From positions 248,001-312,000 of the forward strand of contig NZ_JAKILU010000001.1 in NCBI RefSeq assembly GCF_023283485.1: DNA of 64,000 bases, given 5' to 3'. This document shows, piece after piece, positions 29,633 to 38,947 of this stretch. The notes below the pieces were generated by a model. That model was given only the letters and a program-made list of their open reading frames with translations. It did not search any database and was not told the DNA's origin. Each line of letters begins with the position of its first letter. Positions within the stretch are counted from its first letter, which is position 1. The translations under genes and the position numbers were made by a program. This stretch comes from Shewanella glacialipiscicola. GTDB lineage: Bacteria > Pseudomonadota > Gammaproteobacteria > Enterobacterales > Shewanellaceae.

Positions 29633-29823
29633 AATTGCTTTTTACGTTATGTATTGCTTACTTATCAAAGTCTAAACCCTACTGAGGCTACTTATACGTT
29701 AGTCCCATGCCGATAGTGTTCGTTACACAGATACTATTAATAATGCGGCATAGCCAATGTGACTGGTGTGAGTCCTAAGCACGGTAGTGATTTCTCATCA
29801 AACACGGATTATCTGACATCTAA

Positions 29824-30345
29824 TCATAAGTCTGCTTTCAAACAGCATTGTTTAAATTTTTTACCGCTATGGCAAACGCAAGGATCATTTCTACCGGGTA
29901 ATTTAGCCGTCATTTGTTGGCCTTGGCTGTAATACCAGCGGCCAGCTTGGTAGATAAATTCTGAGCGCTCATAAATCGCATCAATTTCACCTTCGAGCTT
30001 ATACCAAGCCTTAAATGTCACAGTGCCCTGAGTGATTGACGGACTTTCAGCTTGAGTCCTGTGGGCTGTATTTTGAAGATTATCGAGCACTTCTAGTCCA
30101 AGCCAATATGGCTGAGGGCCAGCATTGAGGCTTGCGAGCGTCAGGCCATTTAAGTAGTCAGGGTGATGTGTTTTTAAAATGTAATCAAATTTTTTCAATG
30201 CAAATGCGCTGTAACGTGAGCGCATAAGTTGCAAAGGAGTATTGGCAATGATTTGCCCGTCATCCACATGTCTATGTAGAGGCTCACAACAGTTCTGATA
30301 GCTTAGAGCACTGCCACAAGGGCAAGTATTTGGTGTTTTGTTCAT
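29824..30345 (-). CDS. YchJ family SEC-C motif protein
   Basis: A 173-residue protein framed by two zinc-binding SEC-C motifs. The N-terminal one is [13 protein letters not shown] (near residue 8) and the C-terminal one is [14 protein letters not shown] (near residue 155). Between them is the YchJ/NTF2-like middle domain with [23 protein letters not shown] and [10 protein letters not shown]. The family (UPF0225) is widespread and has no firm function. It is convergent with the GGDEF/EAL gene. Confidence 0.9.
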   Translation of the reverse strand: MNKTPNTCPCGSALSYQNCCEPLHRHVDDGQIIANTPLQLMRSRYSAFALKKFDYILKTHHPDYLNGLTLASLNAGPQPYWLGLEVLDNLQNTAHRTQAESPSITQGTVTFKAWYKLEGEIDAIYERSEFIYQAGRWYYSQGQQMTAKLPGRNDPCVCHSGKKFKQCCLKADL

Positions 30346-30408
30346 ATTGGTATACTACGGTAAGATTTCATTTTATTATAATGAGTTAGAATGTAGCGAT
30401 GCTAAATC

Positions 30409-30987
30409 CTAGGGGAATTTCTTGTCAGAGGGTAAAGGAGAGAACTGACGACCATAATATAAATTAGGCACAGGTTTCGCATTCAGATAATAGCTAGGTT
30501 CTGCTCGATTACTTGTATCTAAGTTCACTTTCCATTGTGTTGCTGAGACTTTTTCAGTGCCAATAGCAAATTTACCTGCAAATTCACTCACAGGTTCGCC
30601 TGTTTCTTGTGCAGGATAGAATCTCACTAAGTAATAGCCCGTATCGATAGCCCCATTACCCCATATTTTACGTTTGGTAACACGAAAATCTATGTCAATA
30701 CTTGCTTTCTTTTTGCGGATTTTATCGAAAAATTTTTGATAAATTGCCACAATGCTGTCCCTGCCATAATAAATTTCCTTATTCTGACTTTCTGAAAGAT
30801 AACTCGCATCATCAGTGTAAATCTCGCGGGTAACTTCAGACGATAATTGATTAAATGCACCAATAAACAAGGGGTAATTAGCATTAATCAACTGTTCGAC
30901 AGAAGAGGTAGTTTGTGTTGTAGCTGGATTAGCGACGCTTGGCATCGACAATAAACACATTAGCAAGAGCGGCAAAAATTTCATCAC
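30409..30987 (-). CDS. Exported NTF2/SnoaL-like protein, function unknown
   Basis: A 192-residue protein with a clear signal peptide (MMKFLPLLLMCLLSMPSVA, cleavage near VANP). The mature part has the cone-shaped NTF2-like pattern: a helical start (VEQLINANYPLFIGAFNQLS), then YTDDASYLSESQNKEIYYGRDSIVAIYQKFFDK, then beta-strands (DIDFRVTKRKIWGNGAIDTGYYLVRF). The segment resembles SnoaL/DUF4440 proteins. No catalytic residue can be assigned. It lies 63 bases from ychJ on the same strand and may be co-transcribed. Confidence 0.75.
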   Translation of the reverse strand: MMKFLPLLLMCLLSMPSVANPATTQTTSSVEQLINANYPLFIGAFNQLSSEVTREIYTDDASYLSESQNKEIYYGRDSIVAIYQKFFDKIRKKKASIDIDFRVTKRKIWGNGAIDTGYYLVRFYPAQETGEPVSEFAGKFAIGTEKVSATQWKVNLDTSNRAEPSYYLNAKPVPNLYYGRQFSPLPSDKKFP

Positions 30988-31501
30988 GTTATTCTAATTC
31001 TGGCAATCATGGCGTCACTATAATGTAGCCGTCCTCTGAACTAAAGCCTTGAATGTTTACAAAGTGTGTTCGGCATAAAAAATTACAAGGAGCTTTTACC
31101 TATAACTTTGCGTTGGAACGAAGAGTTTGGATAGGTTTGGCTATTTCAAGTGAGTCTTTGCATGCTTCGAGTTTTTTGCATGATGGGGTGATTATGCAAT
31201 CAAGTTTGATAGTCCAAGATGACTGTAAATTCATTATCCACAGTTTGATTCTATTGTTAATGCAGTAATTATTGCTTCAGCATTATCACAGGCGCTTAAT
31301 CCCAGCGCGAATGTTCGGCGAAGGCAATTTTACTGCGACTAATTAATAAAATAACCCAATTCACTCATGCTTATTGCTTTTATAGTTCGTGGTTTACCTA
31401 AACCAGAGTATTTTGTGAAAGGGTTAATTAAGTTGTTGGTTATACTTATTTCGCCCAGAGAGAACGCAGGTTATAAAACGGTAGTTTTAACTAATTTTAG
31501 T
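30988..31501. other. Gene-free stretch upstream of psrA
   Basis: About 0.5 kb with only short frames that lack ribosome sites and family likeness. It should contain the minus-strand promoter for the exported NTF2-like gene. I see no repeat or RNA element in it. Confidence 0.5.
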
Positions 31502-31530
31502 TTGACATCCGTAGTGGCAATGTTTAATTT
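31502..31530 (+). promoter_or_regulatory. psrA-fadE promoter
   Basis: A perfect TTGACA -35 element (31502-31507) and a TAATTT -10 element (31525-31530) are spaced by 17 bases. The -10 overlaps the PsrA operator that starts at 31526. Confidence 0.6.
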
Positions 31531-31547
31531 AAACGAGTGTTTAAATT
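31526..31547. promoter_or_regulatory. PsrA operator (autoregulatory palindrome)
   Basis: AATTTAAAC-GAGT-GTTTAAATT is a perfect 9-bp inverted repeat with a 4-base centre. It contains AAAC-N4-GTTT, the core known for PsrA binding in Pseudomonas and Shewanella. It covers the -10 region of the psrA-fadE promoter, so bound PsrA would block transcription of both genes. Confidence 0.7.
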
Positions 31548-31563
31548 ATTTCAAGGTCACGGA

Positions 31564-32202
31564 ATGGCAAGTCGATCTGATACAAAAACTAGAATACTTG
31601 ATGCCGCTGAAAAATTGTTCGCCGAACGGGGTTTTTCTGAAACTTCCTTGCGACTGATTACCAGCAAGGCTGAGGTGAATTTAGCATCGGTTAATTATCA
31701 CTTTGGTTCTAAAAAAGAGTTGATCCGTGCCGTATTAGCGCGTTATTTAGATGTGTTTATGCCAGCGGCTTCAAACCAAATGAACCATTTACATTCCGCC
31801 CCAGTACAATCAACGCTGGAAGAAATTCTCTCTTCGTTGGTTGATCCGCTGTTGGATTTAAACGCATTACGTGCTGAAGGCACGACGATCTTCTTGCAGC
31901 TTTTGGGTCGCGGTTATATCGAAAGCCAGGGACATTTACGTTGGTTTATCACAACGCATTACGGCCAGCATTTAAATGCATTTGTTAAAGCTGTTTCCGC
32001 CAGTGCGCCGCATATTCCATCGGCTGAAATGTTTTGGCGTTTACACTTTACCCTAGGTACGATTGTATTCACTATGGCGTCTGCCGATGCTTTAAACGAT
32101 ATTGCAGCAGCTGAATTTGGTGAACATAACGATATTGAAGCTGTGATCCGTAAAGTCATCCCCTACATGGCGGCTGGTATATCAGTCCCGGTTGAAAATT
32201 AA
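31564..32202 (+). CDS. psrA: TetR-family fatty-acid regulator PsrA
   Basis: A 212-residue TetR repressor. The N-terminal helix-turn-helix (TKTRILDAAEKLFAERGFSETSLRLITSKAEVNLASVNYHFGSK) is followed by a ligand domain typical of the PsrA group (ILSSLVDPLLDLNALRAEGTTIFLQLLGRGY). PsrA senses long-chain acyl groups and represses beta-oxidation genes in Shewanella. The start at ATG 31564 has AAGG 7 bases upstream; a longer frame begins inside the operator. fadE follows after 15 bases, which supports co-transcription and the functional call. Confidence 0.85.
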   Translation: MASRSDTKTRILDAAEKLFAERGFSETSLRLITSKAEVNLASVNYHFGSKKELIRAVLARYLDVFMPAASNQMNHLHSAPVQSTLEEILSSLVDPLLDLNALRAEGTTIFLQLLGRGYIESQGHLRWFITTHYGQHLNAFVKAVSASAPHIPSAEMFWRLHFTLGTIVFTMASADALNDIAAAEFGEHNDIEAVIRKVIPYMAAGISVPVEN

Positions 32203-32217
32203 TAAAAGGTATTGATT

Positions 32218-34497
32218 ATGTTGACGATTATAATTATTGCCCTGGTTGCCATTATCGTGTTTTTTGCGGTAAAAAATATCCGGATGCAGTTTATTACGCG
32301 CCCAGTGTTTAGTTTTTTCAAAAAAGTCTTGCCGCCGTTATCTGATACCGAGCGTGAAGCGATGGAAGCAGGTGATGTATGGTGGGAAGGAGAGTTATTT
32401 CGTGGCAATCCAAACTGGAATATGCTGCACAGCTATGGTAAACCGACCTTAAGCGCAGAAGAAAAAGGCTTTATCGATAATCAAGTCATGACAGCACTGA
32501 CAATGATTGATGATTTCGACATAGTGCATAACCGTAAAGATTTACCGCCAGAGCTGTGGGAATACTTTAAGAAAGAAGGTTTCTTTGCACTGATTATTCC
32601 GAAAAAATTTGGTGGTAAAGGCTTCTCTGCATACGCTAACTCAACCATTGTCAGTAAATTAGGTAGCCGTAGCGTTAGCGCAGCGGTCACAGTCATGGTG
32701 CCAAACTCCTTAGGCCCTGGTGAGTTACTGACTCACTATGGTACCAACGAGCAGAAAGAACGTTGGTTACCGGCTTTAGCCAAAGGCGATGAAATTCCTT
32801 GTTTTGCATTAACAGGTCCAGAAGCGGGCAGTGACGCAGGTGCTATCCCAGATATCGGTATTGTCTGTCGTGACACGTTTAATGGCGAAGAAATGCTTGG
32901 GCTAAAACTTACCTGGGATAAGCGTTATATCACGCTTGCTCCAGTGGCGACGGTTCTGGGTTTAGCGTTCCAAATGCGCGATCCTGAAGGTCTGCTTGGT
33001 GATAAAAAGAATTTAGGTATTACCTGCGCGTTGATCCCAACGGATCATCCTGGTGTGGTTATTGGCCGTCGACATAATCCGCTGGGTATGGCGTTTATGA
33101 ACGGCACGACTCAAGGTAAAGAAGTGTTTATCCCGTTAGATTGGATTATCGGCGGCCCCGAGTTTGCCGGTAAAGGCTGGCGTATGCTGGTTGAGTGTCT
33201 ATCAGCTGGTCGCGGGATTTCATTGCCAGCATTGGCAACGGCTTCTGGTCATATGGCGACTAAGACGACAACGGCTTACAGTTATGTGCGTCATCAGTTT
33301 GGTATGGCCATTGGCCAGTTTGAAGGGGTGCAAGAAGCGCTGGCGCGCATTATTGCCAACACCTATCAATTAGAAGCGGCGCGTTGTTTAACTACCACAG
33401 GTATTGATCTTAAAGTTAAGCCTTCAGTTGTCACGGCGATTGCCAAGTACCATATGACAGAACTGGGCCGTTCAGTGATGAACGATGCCATGGATATTCA
33501 ATCGGGTAAGGGTATCCAATTAGGGCCTAAAAACTATTTAGGCCACCCTTATATGTCCAACCCGATTTCGATTACTGTTGAGGGGGCAAATATCTTAACT
33601 CGCTCCTTGATGATTTTCGGTCAAGGCGCGACGCGCTGTCATCCTTACGTGCTTGCCGAAATGGAAGCTGCAGCGATGGAAAACCAACATGAAGCATTAG
33701 AACGCTTTGACGCCCTATTGATGGGTCACATGGGTTATGCGACTCGTAACGCCTTTAGTGCACTATTTAATGCCCTTACAGGGAGTCGTTTTGGTAGTGC
33801 GCCAGTGAGTGGTGAAACGAAGCAGTATTATAAAGATATGACGCGTATTTCATCTGCATTAGCGGTAATGACAGATTTATCCATGCTGATCATGGGCGGT
33901 GATTTAAAGCGTAAAGAAATGATCTCCGCTCGTATGGGTGATGTACTGAGTCAGTTGTATTTAGGCTCGGCAACCTTAAAGTTATTTGAGGATAATGGTC
34001 GCCAACAGGATGACTTACCTGCGGTACGTTATGTAATGGCGAACCGTTTACACTTAGCGGCTAAAGCGCTCGAAGATACAATACGTAACTTCCCAAGCCG
34101 TCCGGTGTCTTGGTTATTGCGTGGTTTAATCTTTCCGTTAGGTAATCATTTCAATGCACCGACGGATAAAATGGCAACTGACTTAGTCGGTGGTATGTTA
34201 AAACCTGGGCCTGCCCGTGACCGTATTACCTTTTTGTGCCCTGAGTTTGAAGGGGATAAAGGTGGTATTGCTGAAGTAGAGCAAGCATTTATTGCTCAAT
34301 ACGCCTGTAAAGACATCTATAAAAAGCTCAAACAAGCTCAGCGTGCCCGAGAGTTGCCAGTAAAAGTGCCTAATATTATGTTGTTCGCCGCAGCATCAGA
34401 AAAAGGCCTGATTACTGCTGATGAAGAACAAAAGCTGCAACACGCGGATAAACTGCGTTTAGCTGCCATAAATGTGAATGATTTCGAAGCGTTATAG
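32218..34497 (+). CDS. fadE: Acyl-CoA dehydrogenase FadE
   Basis: A 759-residue FAD enzyme for the first oxidation step of fatty-acid beta-oxidation. An N-terminal membrane helix (MLTIIIIALVAIIVFFAV) precedes the acyl-CoA dehydrogenase core. Visible motifs are FALTGPEAGSDAGAIPD and LTWDKRYITLAPVA, then FGMAIGQFEGVQEALARI, and a C-terminal DUF1974 region. It is somewhat shorter than E. coli FadE (814). The start at ATG 32218 has AAAAGG 8 bases upstream; a TTG 6 bases earlier is less suitable. It lies just after psrA, its likely regulator. Confidence 0.95.
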   Translation: MLTIIIIALVAIIVFFAVKNIRMQFITRPVFSFFKKVLPPLSDTEREAMEAGDVWWEGELFRGNPNWNMLHSYGKPTLSAEEKGFIDNQVMTALTMIDDFDIVHNRKDLPPELWEYFKKEGFFALIIPKKFGGKGFSAYANSTIVSKLGSRSVSAAVTVMVPNSLGPGELLTHYGTNEQKERWLPALAKGDEIPCFALTGPEAGSDAGAIPDIGIVCRDTFNGEEMLGLKLTWDKRYITLAPVATVLGLAFQMRDPEGLLGDKKNLGITCALIPTDHPGVVIGRRHNPLGMAFMNGTTQGKEVFIPLDWIIGGPEFAGKGWRMLVECLSAGRGISLPALATASGHMATKTTTAYSYVRHQFGMAIGQFEGVQEALARIIANTYQLEAARCLTTTGIDLKVKPSVVTAIAKYHMTELGRSVMNDAMDIQSGKGIQLGPKNYLGHPYMSNPISITVEGANILTRSLMIFGQGATRCHPYVLAEMEAAAMENQHEALERFDALLMGHMGYATRNAFSALFNALTGSRFGSAPVSGETKQYYKDMTRISSALAVMTDLSMLIMGGDLKRKEMISARMGDVLSQLYLGSATLKLFEDNGRQQDDLPAVRYVMANRLHLAAKALEDTIRNFPSRPVSWLLRGLIFPLGNHFNAPTDKMATDLVGGMLKPGPARDRITFLCPEFEGDKGGIAEVEQAFIAQYACKDIYKKLKQAQRARELPVKVPNIMLFAAASEKGLITADEEQKLQHADKLRLAAINVNDFEAL

Positions 34498-34517
34498 TCA
34501 TCATTTTTGCGCTTTAC

Positions 34518-34545
34518 TCCAAGCGGTTTGATTGAACCGTTTGGA
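34518..34545 (+). terminator. Candidate first terminator of fadE
   Basis: TCCAAGCGGTT pairs with AACCGTTTGGA (one G-U pair) around a 6-base loop, followed by a U-rich CTTCTCTTT. Confidence 0.5.
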
Positions 34546-34587
34546 CTTCTCTTTAGAATAAGAGATTACAGAGTAAATAGTAGACAT

Positions 34588-34618
34588 AAAAAAACCACCT
34601 TTAATAAGGTGGTTTTTT
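34588..34618. terminator. Bidirectional terminator between fadE and pykA
   Basis: AAAAAACCACCTT and AAGGTGGTTTTTT form a perfect stem with a 4-base loop between the convergent fadE and pykA genes. Confidence 0.88.
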
Positions 34619-34677
34619 ATTGGCTTTGGTTTCTAACGAGCTTTAGTCGTTAGAAACAAGGTAAACGGTTCATGCAA

Positions 34678-36117
34678 CTAAGCAACGATCAACACTTTAC
34701 TGGTGTTAGTGCCGCCAATCGTTTCCATAGAGTCGCCTTTGGTCATCAGCACCATATCACCACTATTCAAATAACCTGCAGCAGTTAATGCTTCTAACGC
34801 TTTTTGCGCTAGCTCATCAGCTGGATAGATAGTTGAATCGAAATAGATAGGTAATACGCCGCGATACAACGCCATTTTAGCCAGTGTTGTTGCGTGACGT
34901 GATAAACCAAGAATAGGCAGTGCAGAACTAATGCGTGACATTAACTGTGGCGTTGCCCCAGATTCAGTCAGAGCAATAATCGCCTTAACGCCTTCAAGAT
35001 GGTTAGCCGCATACATAGTTGATAATGCAATGGTTTCTTCAACTGAAGTGAAACGCACATCAAGTCTATGCTTAGACACAATCACACTTGGATGAGCTTC
35101 CGCACCAATACAAACACTTGCCATCGCTTTGACGGTTTCTTCTGGGAAGTCACCGGCTGCTGTTTCGGCAGATAACATTACCGCATCAGTGCCATCAAGT
35201 ACTGCGTTTGCCACGTCCATCACTTCGGCGCGGGTTGGCATAGGGCTTGAAATCATCGATTCCATCATCTGCGTTGCAGTGATGACGACTTTATTCAGCT
35301 GGCGTGAGCGGGCGATGAGTTTCTTTTGTACCGCAACGAGTGCTGCATCACCAATCTCAACACCTAAGTCACCACGGGCAACCATGACAACGTCAGAGGC
35401 TAAAATCACATCATCCATGGCGGCATCGGTTGCAACGGCTTCTGCACGCTCAACTTTGGCCACAATTAAGGCATTACAACCGGCTTGGCGAGCTAAATCA
35501 CGGGCGTAATCTAAATCAGCACCACTGCGCGGGAAAGACACAGCTAAGTAATCAACTTGGATCAGTGCAGCAGTCAGAATGTCTGCTTTGTCTTTTTCGG
35601 TCAGCGCAGCTGCAGAAAGTCCACCGCCTTGCTTGTTAATACCTTTGTTGTTAGATAAAGGACCCGCCACAGTGACTGTAGTATGTACTTTACGGCCTTC
35701 AACACGCTCAACGCGTAATTGAACACGGCCGTCATCTAGCATCAAGATATCGCCGATTTTAACATCGTCAGGTAACTGTTTGTAATCGATACCCACTTGC
35801 GTCTCGTCGCCTTCGCCTTTTGCAAGCTCTGCATCAAGTACGTAGGCTTGCCCTAATACGAGTTGTACTTTCTTATTATCTTTGAAAGTAGAAACGCGAA
35901 TTTTAGGACCTTGTAAATCACCAAGAATAGCGACATGAACGCCCAACTCTTTTGCGATTTCGCGTGCTTGAGTTGCTCGTTTTAGATGATCTTCTGGGGA
36001 ACCGTGGGAAAAGTTAAGACGTACAACGTTTGCGCCTGCCGCGATAATGCGACGTAGATTATCATCACGATCTGTGGCGGGGCCTAGAGTGGTGACGATT
36101 TTGGTTCTGCGGAACAT
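34678..36117 (-). CDS. pykA: Pyruvate kinase (PykA type)
   Basis: A 479-residue glycolytic enzyme that makes pyruvate and ATP from phosphoenolpyruvate and ADP. The N-terminus is [22 protein letters not shown]. The active-site region has VRLNFSHG and [10 protein letters not shown]. The metal/PEP site carries [13 protein letters not shown], and [11 protein letters not shown] follows. The length and N-terminus favour the AMP-activated type II (PykA) form. An HexR-type palindrome lies 61 bases upstream, next to hexR itself. Confidence 0.95.
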   Translation of the reverse strand: MFRRTKIVTTLGPATDRDDNLRRIIAAGANVVRLNFSHGSPEDHLKRATQAREIAKELGVHVAILGDLQGPKIRVSTFKDNKKVQLVLGQAYVLDAELAKGEGDETQVGIDYKQLPDDVKIGDILMLDDGRVQLRVERVEGRKVHTTVTVAGPLSNNKGINKQGGGLSAAALTEKDKADILTAALIQVDYLAVSFPRSGADLDYARDLARQAGCNALIVAKVERAEAVATDAAMDDVILASDVVMVARGDLGVEIGDAALVAVQKKLIARSRQLNKVVITATQMMESMISSPMPTRAEVMDVANAVLDGTDAVMLSAETAAGDFPEETVKAMASVCIGAEAHPSVIVSKHRLDVRFTSVEETIALSTMYAANHLEGVKAIIALTESGATPQLMSRISSALPILGLSRHATTLAKMALYRGVLPIYFDSTIYPADELAQKALEALTAAGYLNSGDMVLMTKGDSMETIGGTNTSKVLIVA

Positions 36118-36177
36118 AAGATACTCCGTTAAAGTTAAAAAAATCTTGGGGCTATATTACCATGCAATTGCAGATTT

Positions 36178-36192
36178 TGTAGTAAAGTTACA
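36178..36192. promoter_or_regulatory. HexR-type operator upstream of pykA
   Basis: TGTAGTAAAGTTACA is a 15-bp near-palindrome with TGTA and TACA ends separated by 7 bases, matching the known HexR motif of Shewanella and its relatives. It lies 61 bases upstream of the pykA start codon. Confidence 0.7.
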
Positions 36193-36302
36193 ATCAAATT
36201 GATCTAAAGTTATGTATGAAAATTGTGAGGTATCGCCGATATTTGCACGATTAATGGCTAGGTTAACGGGTAACACTAGCCAGATTTAGAAAGGAAAGAG
36301 AA

Positions 36303-37157
36303 TTACAGTATCGGATCTTTATTGATGCGAGACTCTTTTAACACTTCCTTCACACGTTTCAAATTATCGCGGAACCGTGGGCCTCGACGTAAGGTAAAGC
36401 CCGTAGCCAATACATCTATAGTCACCAATTGGGCTAAACGCGAGGCCATAGGTAAATACATGTCGGTATCTTCTGGTACTTCCATCGTTACAGGCAGGGT
36501 ACATTCCATCGACAAAGGTGAGTTGCGTGCGGTGATACCAATCACAGCTGCGCCGTTTTCTCTCGCTAAACGCGCTATTTCAATCAATGACTTAGTACGG
36601 CCAGTGTGTGAGATTAATACCACGACATCGCCTTCATTACTGTTGATGCAGCTCATGCGTTGCATTAGAACATCGTCAAAACAGATGACAGGCACATTAA
36701 AACGGAAGAATTTATTTTGTGCATCATGGGCGACAGAAGCGGAGGCTCCTAGGCCAAAAAAAGAAATTGTCTTAGCTTGAGTGAGAATATCAACCGCTTT
36801 ATTGATAGCTGAAATATCTAAACTTTGGCGGGCGGTATCGAGCGAAGCCATTGATGATTCGAATATTTTTGTTGTATATGACTCTGTCGAATCATCCTCT
36901 TCAACATGGCGGCTCACATAAGGTGTACCGTTTGCAAGACTTTGTGCTAGATGTAACTTAAAATCAGGGAAGCCTTTAGTATCTAAACGGCGGCAGAAAC
37001 GATTCACAGTAGGTTCACTGACATCTGCCATCTTAGCCAGTGTGGCAATGCTAGAGTGTATAGCTGTTTGTGGCGATGCTAAGATCACCTCTGCAACCTT
37101 GCGTTCTGATTTACTAAAATGGGTGAGGCTTTTTTGAACCTTTTCTAGGGTATTCAT
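36303..37157 (-). CDS. hexR: Central carbon metabolism regulator HexR (RpiR family)
   Basis: A 284-residue transcription factor. The N-terminal RpiR helix-turn-helix contains SKSERKVAEVI and KMADVSEPTVNRFCRRL. The C-terminal SIS sugar-phosphate domain contains TISFFGLGASASVAHDAQ and VVVLISHTGRTKSLIEIA. HexR senses 2-keto-3-deoxy-6-phosphogluconate, the Entner-Doudoroff intermediate made by the Edd enzyme encoded next door. It controls zwf-edd-eda and pykA in Shewanella. The start MNTLEKVQ (37157) is the family N-terminus; a longer frame extends 25 codons without support. It is divergent from zwf. Confidence 0.93.
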   Translation of the reverse strand: MNTLEKVQKSLTHFSKSERKVAEVILASPQTAIHSSIATLAKMADVSEPTVNRFCRRLDTKGFPDFKLHLAQSLANGTPYVSRHVEEDDSTESYTTKIFESSMASLDTARQSLDISAINKAVDILTQAKTISFFGLGASASVAHDAQNKFFRFNVPVICFDDVLMQRMSCINSNEGDVVVLISHTGRTKSLIEIARLARENGAAVIGITARNSPLSMECTLPVTMEVPEDTDMYLPMASRLAQLVTIDVLATGFTLRRGPRFRDNLKRVKEVLKESRINKDPIL

Positions 37158-37244
37158 ACGCGTATGTCCGCTAAATGGAGAATGTAATTTTATTTTTTGT
37201 TTAGTAGGGCAGATCAAACGTGAAAACCCCACTGATTAGTTTTA

Positions 37245-37263
37245 TGTAGTAATTTTTATTACA
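37245..37263. promoter_or_regulatory. Near-palindrome in the hexR-zwf intergenic region
   Basis: TGTAGTAATTTTTATTACA has the TGTA/TACA ends of a HexR site but an 11-base centre rather than 7. It may be a variant site or an unrelated operator serving the divergent hexR and zwf promoters. Confidence 0.35.
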
Positions 37264-37387
37264 ATTTTACAATAAGACTTTATTACCTTCAGTAATTTAA
37301 GCACAAAAATCATATCAGATTTATAGGCTAAGTGCCTAGTTAGCTAGAATGTTAATATTGATAAAATTTGATGCATTTAACAAATTC

Positions 37388-37402
37388 TGTTGTTATATTA
37401 CA
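37388..37402. promoter_or_regulatory. HexR-type site upstream of zwf
   Basis: TGTTGTTATATTACA keeps the 7-base spacing of the pykA site and agrees with it at 11 of 15 positions. It lies about 64 bases before the zwf start codon, a distance like that at pykA. It is also part of a longer symmetrical TGTTGT-TATATT-ACAACA. Confidence 0.5.
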
Positions 37403-37465
37403 ACAAAAATGTGGATTTCTTCATCGACATGAAGGAACACGGCATACAAAGGAGATCGTAACGCA

Positions 37466-38938
37466 ATGGGCAAAACAACATCAGGCGCCAAAGCTTGTGA
37501 CTTCGTACTCTTTGGTACTAAAGGCGATTTGGCACGACGCAAGTTGTTACCTTCTTTATACCAGCTAGATAAAGCTGAACTTCTCGATAAAGATACGAAA
37601 GTGATCGGTGTCGCAAAAGATGAGTTTACTCAAGATGAGTTTATCGAATTAGTCACGCTTGCATTAAACACCTTCGTGAAAGAGCCTTTGTGTGACGAGA
37701 CTCTGCAACGTTTCCTCTCTCGTTGCCATTATATCGGCACCAATTTTACTGCTTCTGCTGGCTACAGTGCGTTTCATGATTTGCTCAAACCAGAAGAGCG
37801 CGTCATGGTCAGCTACTTTGCTACGCCGCCATCGATATTTGGTGATATCTGCCGTTGTTTACATGAACAAGATCTTATCCATCCCGATTCTCGCGTAGTG
37901 CTCGAAAAGCCCATCGGTTCAGACTTAGATTCTTCTCGCGTTATTAATGATCAAGTCTCGGCTTACTTCAAAGAACGTCAGGTTTACCGTATTGACCATT
38001 ATTTAGGTAAAGAAACCGTACAGAACTTGATTGCGCTGCGTTTTGCCAACTCGCTATTTGCCTCCAAGTGGGACAACCGCACGATTGACCACGTCCAGAT
38101 CACCGTTGCTGAAGAAGTGGGTATCGAAGGCCGTTGGGGATATTTTGATAAAGCGGGTCAGATGCGCGACATGATCCAAAACCATTTGTTGCAAGTGCTG
38201 ACATTGGTTGCCATGGATCCGCCCGTTAACTTAGATGCTGACAGTATTCGTGATGAAAAAGTGAAAGTACTTAAATCACTGCGGCCGATCAATTCTGACA
38301 ATGTGTATGAAAATACCGTACGCGGTCAGTATAGTGCTGGCTTCTTAAAGGGCAGTCCTGTACCGGGTTATCTCGAAGAAGAAGGGGCTAACGTTCAGTC
38401 GAACACTGAAACCTTTGTGGCAATTCGTGTTGATATCGACAACTGGCGCTGGGCTGGCGTGCCTTTCTATTTGCGTAGCGGCAAACGTATGCCGTTTAAG
38501 AGCTCTGAAATTGTGGTGTATTTCAAAAATCCACCGCATAACCTCTATCGCTCAAGCTACCGTAATCTACCGCCCAACAAGCTAACGATCCGTTTGCAGC
38601 CCCATGAAGGGGTTGAAATTCAGATGATGAATAAAGTACCGGGTCTGGAACAAAAACAACGTCTACAAACCACCAAACTCGATTTGAGCTTCTCTGATAC
38701 CTTTAAAAATGAGCGTATCGCTGACGCCTATGAGCGATTATTACTTGAAGCTATGCTGGGTAATCAAGCGCTATTTGTGCGCCGCGATGAAGTCGAGCAA
38801 GCATGGACTTGGGTTGATGGCATTATTCAGTCGTGGGAGCAAAGCAACGAAAAGCCAAAACCTTATCCAGCGGGTACGTGGGGGCCGGTTGCATCTGTTG
38901 CCTTGATCACGAAAGACGGCCGTTCATGGGACGAGTAG
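37466..38938 (+). CDS. zwf: Glucose-6-phosphate 1-dehydrogenase
   Basis: A 490-residue enzyme that oxidises glucose-6-phosphate to 6-phosphogluconolactone with NADP+ or NAD+. The nucleotide-binding start is DFVLFGTKGDLARRKLLPSLY; the Thr-Lys replaces the usual Ala-Ser of GASGDL. The active-site signature RIDHYLGKE near residue 173 is intact, and IQNHLLQVL and PFYLRSGKRM follow. GGAG lies 11 bases before the ATG. It is the first gene of zwf-pgl-edd-eda. Confidence 0.96.
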   Translation: MGKTTSGAKACDFVLFGTKGDLARRKLLPSLYQLDKAELLDKDTKVIGVAKDEFTQDEFIELVTLALNTFVKEPLCDETLQRFLSRCHYIGTNFTASAGYSAFHDLLKPEERVMVSYFATPPSIFGDICRCLHEQDLIHPDSRVVLEKPIGSDLDSSRVINDQVSAYFKERQVYRIDHYLGKETVQNLIALRFANSLFASKWDNRTIDHVQITVAEEVGIEGRWGYFDKAGQMRDMIQNHLLQVLTLVAMDPPVNLDADSIRDEKVKVLKSLRPINSDNVYENTVRGQYSAGFLKGSPVPGYLEEEGANVQSNTETFVAIRVDIDNWRWAGVPFYLRSGKRMPFKSSEIVVYFKNPPHNLYRSSYRNLPPNKLTIRLQPHEGVEIQMMNKVPGLEQKQRLQTTKLDLSFSDTFKNERIADAYERLLLEAMLGNQALFVRRDEVEQAWTWVDGIIQSWEQSNEKPKPYPAGTWGPVASVALITKDGRSWDE

Positions 38939-38947
38939 GAGGCTTTG

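Noticed and set aside
29755..29800. Cobalamin riboswitch-like GGTGTGAGTCC string
   Set aside because: Only a short string resembles the element. The B12 box and the rest of the core are missing, and no B12 gene follows.
31053..31657. Two plus-strand frames (71 and 96 codons) upstream of psrA
   Set aside because: Neither has a recognisable domain. The second overlaps the psrA promoter, operator and coding start in another frame.
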